Positions 17,215 to 26,234 are shown, counted from the first letter of the stretch. The stretch: DNA of 35,094 nucleotides from an uncultured Phenylobacterium sp. (GCF_902826855.1 NZ_CADEGK010000022.1:1-35094), one strand, 5' to 3'. Numbers and translations are program-made. The notes: generated by a model from the letters alone, not told the origin.

Positions 17215-18369
17215 TCATGCCGGTGCCGTGCGCTCGTAGAGTGCAAACCCCGTCGGCGGAGGTGCCGCACCCCAATCCATCGCGATGGCCACGCTGTGGC
17301 GTGCGCGCGTTATCGCGACGTAGAACTTCGCGCGGCTCTGAGGCTTCAGGTCCGATGCGGGATTGGTCAGCCAGTCCCGCATCGGCTCGGTTGGGAGAAT
17401 GACTACATGGTCGAAGCCGCGTCCCTTCGACTCTCCGAAATTCATCACCAGGGAGCGGTGATCGACGCCGATGCTGGTGATCTTGTCCCGCAGCTGAATA
17501 GGCCGCACGGCGGACAGATAGTGGTCGTAGTCTCCCTTTTGGAGAATGAAGAGTCCCGCGCTCGGCGGCGGCGCCGCCCGGCAGCGGTCGCAATCGCAGG
17601 CCTGGCTGGCCGGAAGGGCCGGATACAGGCGCGACGAGACCGCGCAGATGACGGCGCTGTTGCGGTGCGAGCGGTTCAGTGTCGTCTCGTCAATGTCGAT
17701 CGGGGCCTTCTTCCGAAGCTCGCTGCGCAGGAAGTCGACGATTCCGCCATCGGCGTACTTCTGATGGCGGCGTTCATGGTGCGTCAGGTAGGTAACCTGC
17801 CGAGGGTCGCCCACCATTAGTAGACGGGCCGAACTGCAGGCGAGCGCTGTCAGGATATCAAGGTCGTAGCCGGCGAGATCCTGGACCTCGTCGACGAAGA
17901 TGTTCGGAAACACGCGGCTGATTCGGTCCATCACGGCGCCGCCGCTCCGTTCGGTGCAGCGGATCGCAAGTTTGGGCAGCTTGTCGGAAAAGGCGCGCCG
18001 GGATGGGTCGAAATAGTGCTTGTCGATCTCCTCCTCCGGCCAGAAAACCGGCTGACCCAGTCGGGTCCGGTACCTCAGCCCCGACTGGGTCGAAACCAGC
18101 ACCATGCCGGTGATTGAAAAGTCGAACAGGCTGCCCTGGAATGGCTTCACGCCATGGGTGATCAGAAAGCTGAACCACGTCATGATCACGACGTTGGCCG
18201 GGATGTGTCCGACCAGTTCAAAAAACTTCTGACGGATCTCGGCCTCGTTCGATTCCGTGTAAGTCGTGATCAGGACCCGCTCGCCCCTGGTCTTCAACGC
18301 CTCCTCGACGAGGTAGGTGGTCTTGCCCGAGCCGGCGGCCGCGACGACGATCTTGTTCGCGCCGATCAA
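17215..18369 (-). CDS. short UvrD-like helicase, Gabija GajB-like
   Basis: A 384-residue SF1 helicase-like ATPase. Motif I is AAAGSGKTTYL at 10-20, motif II VDEVQDL at 159-165, motif III GDPRQVTY near 188, LNRSHRN at 231-237, the motif V region GESKGRGFDHVVI and motif VI FYVAITRAR at 349-357. It is shorter than the roughly 490 residues usual for GajB, so accessory subdomains are reduced. A CDCDRC cluster at 258-263 is unusual and could bind metal. It is translated from a start overlapping the stop of the OLD-type nuclease by 4 nt, the gene order of Gabija and class 2 OLD loci. In Gabija, GajB is thought to sense or process DNA ends and activate GajA. Core motifs are intact. Confidence 0.82.
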   Translation of the reverse strand: MIGANKIVVAAAGSGKTTYLVEEALKTRGERVLITTYTESNEAEIRQKFFELVGHIPANVVIMTWFSFLITHGVKPFQGSLFDFSITGMVLVSTQSGLRYRTRLGQPVFWPEEEIDKHYFDPSRRAFSDKLPKLAIRCTERSGGAVMDRISRVFPNIFVDEVQDLAGYDLDILTALACSSARLLMVGDPRQVTYLTHHERRHQKYADGGIVDFLRSELRKKAPIDIDETTLNRSHRNSAVICAVSSRLYPALPASQACDCDRCRAAPPPSAGLFILQKGDYDHYLSAVRPIQLRDKITSIGVDHRSLVMNFGESKGRGFDHVVILPTEPMRDWLTNPASDLKPQSRAKFYVAITRARHSVAIAMDWGAAPPPTGFALYERTAPA

Positions 18370-20000
18370 GGCGCGATCGCCTTCTGGATATAGTCGGGGT
18401 AGGCGATGACTGTCGCCGAGTTGAAGATGGCCAGGGCGCTGTCGGTTTTGTTGGCCCGCATGTGGATGCGGAGCTGATCCTCCGTCGCCGCCTCCACCCC
18501 GAGTATGGCCTTGAGGGTTGTCAGGCCGTTCGCCTTAAGGAGCTTCGGCTCCAGCGTGTTGTAGTTGAAGGCCTTGCCGCTGATCGTAAGGCCACCCGTG
18601 TCCACGACCGGATCGAAACAGATCCTGACCAGCTCCGAGTCCTTGTAGGCGGCGTACTTCCGCTCGACAGCGGCGGTGTCCCCGTCGTTGTCCGTCACCA
18701 CGGCGACAGGGATCTTCAGCACCGTCGCCAGCTCGAGAAAGCGTAGAAACGCGGTGCCGACGGAGATGACGTCGATGCCGTCCTGGATGGGTAAGCGGCC
18801 GCCGTTCGCGTCCATATAGGCGCGCTGGACGACGAGCTCGTCGGAGTCTCCCTCCACCAGGATCGCCCTGGTCGCGAGCGCCAGGCGCAAGGTGTCGTAG
18901 CCCGCCAGCTTCTTGAAGAAGTCGTTGGCCTGCAATTCGGAGATGCGCGCAACCTCGCCGTCGCGCAGCACGATCAGGTGGTCGAGCCCCAGCTTGTTGG
19001 CCACGAAGCTGCTATGCGTGGAGATGATGATCTGCTTTTGCCCGTGCTGGTCGGTCAGGTCGGCGATCAGCTCATTCAGCCGGGCGTGCGACAGGTGATT
19101 TTCCGGCTCCTCAAGAAGGATCGCCGTCGCCTCGGCGTTCTTCCTAGCACTCAGCGCCAGCTTCGTTTTGATGACGCACTGCTCGCCCTTGCCGATGTAT
19201 TGGAAGGGGATCAGGTCGATGTAGGTCATCAAGCTGCTTTCCCAGGCGGTTTGGGACGACAGATCGACTGAGATGCTGACGGCCTTCTGGCTGATCTTCG
19301 CCGCCTTGGTGATCCGTTCGTTGATCAGCTTGAGGTTTGGGTCGGCCCCGAAAGCGTCCTTTAGCTTGCGGTGCGCCTGCGAAATCGAGGCCCGTTCGGC
19401 CTCCTCAAGCACGTCGCGGATGATCCGGGAGACATAGACGTCCGACCCGTTCTGCAGACGGCTGTTGGAAGAGTCGATTAGGGCGGACTTGATCGGTATG
19501 TTGCGAGCGGTAATGCGCTTGCGACCGAAAGACCACATTGGCGTGTGGTAGTATTCGATCGGGATGGAGTTGAGTGCGCCGGCCTTCAGTAGCTCCTCGT
19601 AGGGCTCCTTGTAGTTATCTTCGTCGAACTCGATCTTGAAGATGACGCCGCTGGCTTTGACCTTTTCCGAGTTACCGTTGCCCTCCAGCTCAGCCATTTC
19701 GCTGGAGGTCCCGGACAGGAACAGCTCGATGGTGATCGCTGGCGGTGGGAGAGGGGAGGCGGTGCCGAGACTCTCGATGTATTTCGTTTGGGCGCCCAGG
19801 TTGAAGAGATAGTTCGTCAGATCGTTTTTTAGTGGCCGACCGTGCAGTAGCCCCGTCAACGCCAGATGGACTGCTTCGAGAATCGTCGTCTTTCCGGATT
19901 CGTTGCCGCCGACGATGACGTTGAGGCCGTCGTTCAATGAGAGAGAGAAGGTCTCCTCGTAGCACTTGAAGTTGGTGATCTTGACCTTGTCGATCTTCAT
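18366..20000 (-). CDS. OLD-family ATPase-Toprim endonuclease, Gabija GajA-like
   Basis: A 544-residue nuclease. The N-terminal ABC-type ATPase has Walker A GGNESGKTTI at 31-40, Walker B LLEEPENHL at 295-303 and the His switch ISTHSSF at 326-332. The C-terminal Toprim nuclease has the acidic pattern LVEGDSDE (Glu383) and VVTDNDGD (Asp437, Asp439, Asp441), followed by NTLEPKLLK and RANKTDSALAI, typical of OLD enzymes. The pairing with a UvrD-like helicase defines class 2 OLD proteins, the basis of the Gabija anti-phage system, where nucleotide depletion during infection releases DNA cleavage by GajA. Size and motifs fit GajA (about 580 residues). All catalytic residues seem present. It is transcribed leftward from the 290-base divergent region. 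Confidence 0.87.
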   Translation of the reverse strand: MKIDKVKITNFKCYEETFSLSLNDGLNVIVGGNESGKTTILEAVHLALTGLLHGRPLKNDLTNYLFNLGAQTKYIESLGTASPLPPPAITIELFLSGTSSEMAELEGNGNSEKVKASGVIFKIEFDEDNYKEPYEELLKAGALNSIPIEYYHTPMWSFGRKRITARNIPIKSALIDSSNSRLQNGSDVYVSRIIRDVLEEAERASISQAHRKLKDAFGADPNLKLINERITKAAKISQKAVSISVDLSSQTAWESSLMTYIDLIPFQYIGKGEQCVIKTKLALSARKNAEATAILLEEPENHLSHARLNELIADLTDQHGQKQIIISTHSSFVANKLGLDHLIVLRDGEVARISELQANDFFKKLAGYDTLRLALATRAILVEGDSDELVVQRAYMDANGGRLPIQDGIDVISVGTAFLRFLELATVLKIPVAVVTDNDGDTAAVERKYAAYKDSELVRICFDPVVDTGGLTISGKAFNYNTLEPKLLKANGLTTLKAILGVEAATEDQLRIHMRANKTDSALAIFNSATVIAYPDYIQKAIAP

Positions 20001-20290
20001 GAGCGCCCTCGAGGCCCAGTCCCTCGAATGCTGAGGCCACGATTCGAAATATAGCTGAGTTGCGCCCGTTGAGGCGGACTCAAGGTGTCTTCCGCGGCGC
20101 TAGGCTAAGGGCCCGGGTCCACGCCGGGGTTCGGCGTGCAGGCATCCGAAGCGGAGCCGTTTCCTTGGCGCTGACCGCGCGGTCCCGGTCCGGCCCTACG
20201 TGTCTCCAACGTCGCGCTTGCTGTAGGCTCCTTCTCGTATTCTTGGATGCGCGAACTCCGCGCAGAGACTCGTAAGCGCGATTCGGAGGC
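20001..20290. promoter_or_regulatory. divergent promoter region between the Gabija-like and YhaO/YhaN-like operons
   Basis: These 290 bases contain no convincing gene. A TATATT hexamer on the minus strand (plus 20048-20053) could be a -10 box for the leftward operon, with no good -35. An inverted repeat TGCGCG-AACTC-CGCGCA at 20248-20264 lies about 25 bases before the rightward ATG and could be an operator or attenuator. CGGAGGC just before 20291 is the ribosome binding site of the YhaO-like gene. Confidence 0.4.
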
Positions 20291-21550
20291 ATGGCGGCGT
20301 TCAAGTTCCTGCACACGGCCGACATCCATCTGGACAGCCCGCTGCGCGGCCTCTCCCGATACGAAGGCGTGCCAGTTGAGCAGGTGCGCCTTGCGACCCG
20401 CGCGGCCCTGACGAACCTTGTCGACGTCGCCCTGGAGGAAGCCGTCGCCTTCGTGGTGATCGCAGGCGACCTTTTCGACGGCGCGTGGGATGACTTCAGC
20501 ACCGGCCTCTACTTCTGCGGGGCGATGCGCCGCCTGAAAGACGCCGGGATCCCGGTCTATATCGCCTACGGCAACCACGACGCGGACTCGCTGCAGACCA
20601 AGCGGCTGCCGCTGCCTGACAACGTCCACGTCTTCGGGACCAAGGGACCGGAGACCTTCATCGACGAGGGGACGGGGGTCGCCCTGCACGGACAGAGCTA
20701 CAAGACGCGTGACCCGGGCGGCGACCTTTCCGCCGCCTATCCGGGGGCCGTAGAGGGCCGGCTGAACATTGGCGTGCTCCACACGGCTCTCGAAGGCGGG
20801 CGTCCGCCGCACGCGGCCTACGCGCCGTGCTCGCCCGGCCAGCTGGCTTCGAAGGGCTACGACTACTGGGCGCTCGGCCACGTTCACACCCACGAAGTGG
20901 TTTCGACCGACCCCTACATCGTCTTCCCGGGCAACCTGCAGGGCCGGAACATCCGCGAGTGCGGCTCGAAGGGCGCCTCGCTGGTGAGCGTCCAGAACGC
21001 GGCCGTGACTAGCGTGGCGTTTGTCGCATGCGACGCGGTCCGGTGGGCCCAAGTGGCCGTGGACGTCGCCGACTGCGCTGCCCTCCATGACATGGAGGCG
21101 CGTGCGAGGGACGCCTTGGCCGCGGCGTTTCGCGACGAGGCGGAAGGGCGGCCCATGGTCGTGCGGGTTACGCTGCGGGGGCGGACGGCGCTCCACGGCA
21201 AGCTTCTTCAGCGCCTCGGAGTCTTGCGCGAGGACGTCAGGGCGCTCGCGACTGGGATCTCCGACGAACTGTGGGTCGAGAAGGTCGTCCTCGCCACGGA
21301 AGTGGTCGCCGCGGCCACAGCCGATTCGCCGGACGTCGACGAGATCGCCGGCCTTTTCGAACAGGGCGTAGCGGATACCCAGTTGCGGGCTGTCCTGGCC
21401 GACGACTTCGGCCAGCTCTTCGGGCGGATTCCACCGGAACTGGCAGAGGACAGCGAACTCCTGGCCTCGGCGCGCGCCGAGCAGTTCGACGCCATCCTGC
21501 AGGACGCCGCCGCGGGCCTGCGGGCGCGCTTGGGGGAGGGTGCCGGCTGA
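20291..21550 (+). CDS. Mre11/SbcD-like metallophosphoesterase, YhaO type
   Basis: A 419-residue predicted DNA exonuclease. The calcineurin-like metal site is complete: TADIHLDSP (Asp11, His13), VVIAGDLFDG (Asp60), YGNHDAD (Asn95, His96), GVLHTAL (His164) and GHVHTHE (His197, His199). Two metal ions held by these residues cut DNA phosphodiesters in Mre11 and SbcD. A C-terminal helical region (residues about 330-419) would bind the partner ATPase. It resembles Bacillus YhaO, which pairs with YhaN, rather than canonical SbcD. It overlaps the downstream ATPase gene by one base (TGATG), so they probably form a complex that processes DNA ends or foreign DNA. The start at 20291 has a GGAGG SD. Confidence 0.88.
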   Translation: MAAFKFLHTADIHLDSPLRGLSRYEGVPVEQVRLATRAALTNLVDVALEEAVAFVVIAGDLFDGAWDDFSTGLYFCGAMRRLKDAGIPVYIAYGNHDADSLQTKRLPLPDNVHVFGTKGPETFIDEGTGVALHGQSYKTRDPGGDLSAAYPGAVEGRLNIGVLHTALEGGRPPHAAYAPCSPGQLASKGYDYWALGHVHTHEVVSTDPYIVFPGNLQGRNIRECGSKGASLVSVQNAAVTSVAFVACDAVRWAQVAVDVADCAALHDMEARARDALAAAFRDEAEGRPMVVRVTLRGRTALHGKLLQRLGVLREDVRALATGISDELWVEKVVLATEVVAAATADSPDVDEIAGLFEQGVADTQLRAVLADDFGQLFGRIPPELAEDSELLASARAEQFDAILQDAAAGLRARLGEGAG

Positions 21551-24500
21551 TGCGCTTCTCCGAGCTGCACCTGATCCGCTACGGCCAGTTCGACGGCTGC
21601 CGACTCGTCTTCCCGCAGGCCGCGTCCGACCTGCATGTGGTTTACGGCCCCAACGAGGCCGGGAAGTCGACTACCATGTCGGCGATCGCTGACCTCCTGT
21701 TCGGCTTCCCGCACGCCGCAGCCTACGACTTCCAGTTCGACAAGACCCTCCTGCGCGTCGGCGGTGTCATCGAGGGCGGCGGGGCAGCGTCGACCTACAG
21801 GCGCAAGCGGGGACGGACCGGCACATTGTTGGACGAGGCCGACCAGCCGCTCGACGAGGGCCCGCTTGCAACCCTGCTCGCGGGCCAGTCGCGCGACAGC
21901 TTCCACCGCGCCTTCAGCCTCGACCACGAGCGCCTTCGCGAAGGCGGCCAAGCGATCCTCGACGCGAAGGACGACGTCGGCCAAGCGATCTTCGCCGCGG
22001 GCTCGGGGCTGCTCAGCGTGACCCGCTTGGCGGAGGCGTTGGAGGAAGAAGCGCGGCAGATCTGGAGCGAACGCTCGAGCGGCACACGCACTTACTACGT
22101 GGCGCAGAAGGCGCATGACGAGGCCCGCGCCCGTGTGCGCGACAGCCAGGTGAAGTCGACGCACTGGGCGGACCTCAAGAAGGCGCTCGATGGCCACGAC
22201 CGGGAGGCGGAGGCGTTGCGGGTGCAACGCGAGGCGATCCAGGTCGAACTGCAGACGACGGAGCGACGCCGGCGCGTCCTGGCCCCGATCGCGCAGCGCG
22301 CCCACGCCCTGGCTGAGCTCACCGAAATCGGAGCCGTGCCCGACCTGCCGGTCGACGCGGGCGAGCGGCTCGAGACGGCCGCGCGCCAGATCGCGGAGAG
22401 CGAAACGTCCCTGCGGCTGGCCCGCGAGCAGGTCGCGGAGACAACCGCACAGCTCGCGGACCTGACGTTCGATGCCACGCTTCTGGGGCGACGCGATCAA
22501 GTGATTGCGCTGCGCGCCGAGCAGGGGGCCGTCGATAAGGCCATCCGCGACACGCCCTCACTTAAGGCCCGGGCCGCAAGCGCGACCGAGCAGCTGGTCC
22601 AGCTCCTGCGTCAGGTCGGCTGGGACGCCGCCGCGGCCCGAGAGGTTCAGGTCCGGCTTCCGGGACGCCCGCAACTCGGCGAACTTCGAGACCTGCTCGA
22701 AGAGCATCGGGGGCTCGAAACCCAGCTTGAGGTGACGGCGGAAGAGGTGCGCGTCCAGTCAGAGGCGGGTGTGGACATGGCTCGGAAGCTCGCGGCCTTG
22801 CCGGCGGCCGCGGGCGGGGCGGGCTTGGCCGCGGTGGTCCATGGCGTCCGGGCCCAGGGCGACCTGGAGGGAGCGGTTCGCAGCGCGCAGCAGCGCCACG
22901 AGAAGGCCCGGCGCGCGCTCGACGCCGGGCTCGCGACGCTGGCGCCCTGGCGGGGTTCCGAGCTGGAGTTGGCGGACCTGCCGCTGGTTTCAGAGACCGA
23001 GGCCTATGCCCTGGGGCAGGGCCTTGGCGTCGCCGAGGAGGATCTCGACAAGGCCGAGGCTGGCATGGTCGACCTTGGCGATCGCCGCCGCCAGATCGCC
23101 TTGCGGCGCGAGCAGTTGGTTCGCGACCAACAGGGAATATCCCCCGAGATGCTCCGGGACGTCCGGGACGTCCGGGACGCCACGTGGCGCCAGCTCGCGG
23201 CCCATCTGGCCGGGCAGAGCGAGGGCGACGTCACCGAGGCTCGGCACCGGTTTTCCCAAGAACTTCGCGAAGCCGACGGCCTGGCGGACCGGCGCTTCGA
23301 CGCCGCGGAGACCTGGGCGCGCCTCGTCTCTCTCGACCACGAGCTGGAGCAGCTCGACCTCGAGATCGAACTGGCAAGCGCGCGCCGCGACACGGCCCAG
23401 GCGGCATTGGCCGCTGCCCGGGTGGGCTGGGCGGCCGCCACGCGCAACATCGGGGGGGCCATCTCTCCCGAGGGCCTGAAGGGCTGGCGGACGAGCCGGC
23501 TGCGGGTCCTGGAGCTGGCGGAGACGGAACGCACCGAAGCCCTGGAAGCCGAGCGCGCCGCGCGGAGACTCGAGGAGGCCCGCGGACAGCTCGCCAAGGC
23601 CCTCCCGCCGGGGGCCATCGATACGGCGCCGGGCGTGACCCTCGCCGCCCTCATGCAAGCCGGCGAGAGCCTCGAGGTCGAGGCGCGGGAACGGACGGAG
23701 CAACGCCGCAGGCTGGAGCTGCTGCATGGCGCCGCTGACGACGCGCGTCAGCGCGCCGAGGCGAAGGCGGCCGATGCGAACCGTCGTCTGGGCGGGTGGA
23801 ACGAGCGCTGGGCCAAGGCCGTGGCGGCCGTCGGACTCGAGGGCTCGCTGGCCGTCCTGCGTGGACGGCTCGACCTCATGGACGACATCCGCACCGCGAC
23901 CGAGGCGATCCTGGGGTTCGAGGGGCGAGTGCACGATATCGCCCTGGACGTTGAGGCCTTTGCGGCGCGTGTGCGAGGCCTCGCCAGCGACTTCGAGATC
24001 ACCGCTGCGGGCGCCGATCCGTCGGCGCTCCTGGGCGCGATCGAGCAGCGGCTAGCCACCATCGCCACCCTGACGGAACGCGCCGAGGGCCTGCGGAAGC
24101 AGCTGAGGGACGCCGAGGCCCGGGAGGCGGATGCGCAGGCGCAGGGCGACCTGGCCCGCGCCGCGCTGTCACCGCTGCTGGCGGCGGCCGGGACCATCGA
24201 CCAGGAACAGCTGGCGGAAGCGATCCGCAGGTCCGAGACCGCGAAGGCGCTGAAAGCGCAGGCCAACGATCAGACGCGCGCGATCCTCGACGCCGGGGAT
24301 GGCCTGGGCCTCGACGCGCTGCTGGCCGAGGCCGCCGGCGGCGACGCCGCGGAGTTGGCCGCGAAGAGCGAGGGCCTGCAGGCCCAGCTGCGGGCCGTGT
24401 CGGACGAGGCCACGACCTTGGCCAGCTTGCGCACAGAGGCCCTAGTGCGGTTCCGCCAGGCCGACGATCGCCCCGACGCCGCCATCGCAGCGGCCGACCA

Positions 24501-25041
24501 GGCCCAGGCCCGGGCCGAGATGGGAGCGCAGGCGGAGGCCTATGTGCGCAAGCGCGCTGAGGCGGCGCTGCTGCGCTGGACCGTCGAGCGCTACCGGGCG
24601 GAGAAGCAGGCACCCCTGCTAAAGCGCGCCTCGGCGATCTTCTCGGAGCTGACCCTCGGTCGATACCAGTCGCTCGGCGTGAGTGCCGAGGATGGCCGCC
24701 CGAGGCTGATCGGCATCCTGTCCGACGGCGCTACGGTAGTGCCCGTCGAGGTCATGAGCGAAGGAACGATCGACCAACTCTTCCTGTCGCTTCGCATCGC
24801 CGCCGTGGAGGAGAGCGTCGCCGGTGGCGTCAGGCTTCCCTTCCTCGCCGACGACCTCTTCACGACCTACGACGACGAGCGGTCCGCGGCCGGCTTCCGG
24901 GTGCTATCGAAGCTCGCCGAGCAGACCCAGGTGTTGTTCTTCACTCACCACGAGCATCTGGCCGAGCTGGCGCGCGATGTCCTGACGCCGACGCGTGTCT
25001 CGACCTGCCGGCTCGGCGAGTTGTCGATGGAGGCCGCCTGA
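21550..25041 (+). CDS. SbcC/Rad50-like long coiled-coil ATPase, YhaN type
   Basis: A 1163-residue SMC-like ATPase. The N-terminal half of the ATP site has IRYGQFDG and Walker A YGPNEAGKST at 32-41. The C-terminal half has the ABC signature region MSEGTIDQLFLSLRIA, Walker B LPFLADDLF and the His switch FFTHHEHL. Between them lie about 900 residues of Ala/Arg/Glu/Leu-rich heptads that form a long coiled coil. With the overlapping YhaO-like nuclease it should act like Mre11-Rad50, using ATP to open the nuclease to DNA ends. I chose ATG 21550, which overlaps the upstream stop; the frame is open further upstream, but that part is antisense-like low-complexity sequence inside the nuclease gene. The coiled coil contains a perfect 9-bp triple repeat. 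Confidence 0.9.
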   Translation: MRFSELHLIRYGQFDGCRLVFPQAASDLHVVYGPNEAGKSTTMSAIADLLFGFPHAAAYDFQFDKTLLRVGGVIEGGGAASTYRRKRGRTGTLLDEADQPLDEGPLATLLAGQSRDSFHRAFSLDHERLREGGQAILDAKDDVGQAIFAAGSGLLSVTRLAEALEEEARQIWSERSSGTRTYYVAQKAHDEARARVRDSQVKSTHWADLKKALDGHDREAEALRVQREAIQVELQTTERRRRVLAPIAQRAHALAELTEIGAVPDLPVDAGERLETAARQIAESETSLRLAREQVAETTAQLADLTFDATLLGRRDQVIALRAEQGAVDKAIRDTPSLKARAASATEQLVQLLRQVGWDAAAAREVQVRLPGRPQLGELRDLLEEHRGLETQLEVTAEEVRVQSEAGVDMARKLAALPAAAGGAGLAAVVHGVRAQGDLEGAVRSAQQRHEKARRALDAGLATLAPWRGSELELADLPLVSETEAYALGQGLGVAEEDLDKAEAGMVDLGDRRRQIALRREQLVRDQQGISPEMLRDVRDVRDATWRQLAAHLAGQSEGDVTEARHRFSQELREADGLADRRFDAAETWARLVSLDHELEQLDLEIELASARRDTAQAALAAARVGWAAATRNIGGAISPEGLKGWRTSRLRVLELAETERTEALEAERAARRLEEARGQLAKALPPGAIDTAPGVTLAALMQAGESLEVEARERTEQRRRLELLHGAADDARQRAEAKAADANRRLGGWNERWAKAVAAVGLEGSLAVLRGRLDLMDDIRTATEAILGFEGRVHDIALDVEAFAARVRGLASDFEITAAGADPSALLGAIEQRLATIATLTERAEGLRKQLRDAEAREADAQAQGDLARAALSPLLAAAGTIDQEQLAEAIRRSETAKALKAQANDQTRAILDAGDGLGLDALLAEAAGGDAAELAAKSEGLQAQLRAVSDEATTLASLRTEALVRFRQADDRPDAAIAAADQAQARAEMGAQAEAYVRKRAEAALLRWTVERYRAEKQAPLLKRASAIFSELTLGRYQSLGVSAEDGRPRLIGILSDGATVVPVEVMSEGTIDQLFLSLRIAAVEESVAGGVRLPFLADDLFTTYDDERSAAGFRVLSKLAEQTQVLFFTHHEHLAELARDVLTPTRVSTCRLGELSMEAA
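23153..23179 (+). repeat. three perfect 9-bp tandem repeats inside the ATPase coiled coil
   Basis: TCCGGGACG is repeated three times without a mismatch (23153-23161, 23162-23170, 23171-23179) and encodes RDVRDVRDA. It is in frame, so gain or loss of a unit changes the coiled coil by three residues only. It may be a slippage site. Confidence 0.7.
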
Positions 25042-25193
25042 CTACCGCCCGCGGCCCGCCGCATCGACCAATAGCGCGCGGTGCCAGTCGGCATTGGGCA
25101 TCATCTGTCGACGAGCTGGGATCGCTTGGCGGTCGACCTTCCTGACGACGCAGCCTTGATCTATGCGGCCGACTGAAGCCGTAGGGAAGGACC
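25042..25193. other. convergent intergenic gap
   Basis: These 152 bases lie between the rightward ATPase gene and the leftward toxin-antitoxin operon. A short TAGGG...CCCTA inverted repeat (25182-25186 with 25192-25196) touches the stop of the leftward gene and may be part of a weak terminator. No gene is seen. Confidence 0.35.
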
Positions 25194-25457
25194 CTAGAGT
25201 CGTTCGATTATCGCTGCATTGCTGTCGATGTCGGCCGCCATTCGGAGAGCGGTCTCGGCTTGGCCTCCGAGTTGGAAACAAAGGCCCGCGTCGTCTACGG
25301 CCTTGATGAGAACTGCGCAGCCGCCGGCGGCTGCACTTCTGAGTTCGGAGGCGAGGACGCGAGCTGAGGGTGGGGAGAACGCGTAGATGGCCTCGCAGCT
25401 TCGGTCTACGAGCACGACTTCGCGAGTGACGGGATCGTGGGCAACACCGATGGTCAT
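25194..25457 (-). CDS. hypothetical protein, 87 aa, end of toxin-antitoxin operon
   Basis: An unrecognised 87-residue protein. It reads as an alpha/beta domain: strand pairs (MTIGVAHDPVTREVVLVD), a helix (ARVLASELRSAAAGG), two further strands (CAVLIKAVDDAGLCFQLG) and a C-terminal helix (AETALRMAADIDSNAAIIERL). Its start overlaps the stop of the HEPN-like gene by 4 nt, so the two are translationally coupled and probably act together. It has no signal peptide, membrane segment or known catalytic motif. By position it could be the partner or inhibitor of the HEPN-like protein, which is inference. Confidence 0.55.
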   Translation of the reverse strand: MTIGVAHDPVTREVVLVDRSCEAIYAFSPPSARVLASELRSAAAGGCAVLIKAVDDAGLCFQLGGQAETALRMAADIDSNAAIIERL

Positions 25458-25897
25458 TTCGGCCTGGCCTCGGACAGTTCGGCGGCGGCCCGCAGGGTAA
25501 CCTGCAAAGCTAAGAGCGCCGACTCAGCGCTTGGCGGGGCCAAGCGAAACAAGGTCGGGTAGCGGTAGCTCTGTCCGTGATGACCGTGTGAGAGCGCGTT
25601 TACGACGCCTTCGACAGTTGGCGCGGAGTCTCCCAGCGAAAGCCCCTTGTCGAGTGCAAGTCGAAGGCAGAATGACAGGTCGTGCCCGAGGGCCATCAGG
25701 TGTTCGTCGTCGCAGTGACCCCGGGCGATGACCCCTTTGAGACAGAGTTCGAAAGCGTGCGCGACGATGTGGAAGTAGGGGGCTGGGCTTTGCGCCGCGC
25801 CGCCGTTTTCGAAGAGAAGTGTTGCTGCACGCTCGTAGGCCGCAGCGAGGCCCAAATAGCGAGACGTTCGTGAGGATACTTCCGGCGCCATGTTCAC
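25454..25897 (-). CDS. HEPN-like helical protein
   Basis: A 147-residue all-helical protein. The block HIVAHAFELCLKGVIAR followed by ALGHDLSFCLRLALDKGL is the typical pattern of HEPN-type proteins, in which a first helix carrying ExxLK precedes a GHDL turn. HEPN proteins are RNA-binding or RNase components of many toxin-antitoxin and defence modules. The nuclease signature RxxxxH is not clearly present, so this one may be non-catalytic. The ATG at 25897 lies 6 nt downstream of the ParE-like toxin stop, and the gene overlaps the next by 4 nt, giving a four-gene operon. An internal ATG at 25891 is an alternative start. Confidence 0.6.
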   Translation of the reverse strand: MNMAPEVSSRTSRYLGLAAAYERAATLLFENGGAAQSPAPYFHIVAHAFELCLKGVIARGHCDDEHLMALGHDLSFCLRLALDKGLSLGDSAPTVEGVVNALSHGHHGQSYRYPTLFRLAPPSAESALLALQVTLRAAAELSEARPK

Positions 25898-25903
25898 GCG
25901 AAC

Positions 25904-26191
25904 CTAGAGCTGGGCCCCGTGCTTGATCCGGATGATTTGTACCGCGTCAGCCGTGACGCGGTAGCGGATCAAATAGGGGCGGACGATAACTAGCTCTCGG
26001 ACTTGGCCGCCAGCTGACCGCCCGCGCCGCGGCTCGGTTGCCAGGCTTTCCGCCGTTGCGACGAGCGTCGATGCGAGCCGAACGGCGGCCATTGGCGCGT
26101 GCTGGCTCACGTAAGCCCGGATCGCTTCCAAGTCTCGGCGCGAGCGGGGGGACCATTCGATGTGCAGGACAGGGGGCTTTGTCATGCCCAC
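25904..26191 (-). CDS. RelE/ParE-family toxin
   Basis: A 95-residue toxin-type protein of the RelE/ParE superfamily. Visible family features are the opening strand and helix (HIEWSPRSRRDLEAIRAYVSQ), the helix AAVRLASTLVATAESLA, the turn PRRGRSAGGQVRELVI and the strands PYLIRYRVTADAVQIIRIKHGAQL. The PYLIRYRV...IIRIKHGA end is characteristic of ParE-like members, which poison DNA gyrase, more than of ribosome-dependent RelE. ATG 26191 (or 26185) follows the antitoxin gene by 43 bases. The toxin should be held inactive by the upstream protein. Which of the two target types applies cannot be told by eye. Confidence 0.85.
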   Translation of the reverse strand: MGMTKPPVLHIEWSPRSRRDLEAIRAYVSQHAPMAAVRLASTLVATAESLATEPRRGRSAGGQVRELVIVRPYLIRYRVTADAVQIIRIKHGAQL

Positions 26192-26234
26192 ATCTTTCCG
26201 TCACGACCTGGCGGGCGGGAGACCGTTTGGATAG

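Noticed and set aside
20060-20275. 71-residue frame between the Gabija-like and YhaO-like genes
   Set aside because: Arg/Ala/Cys-rich translation without domain pattern, and it lies in a divergent promoter region.
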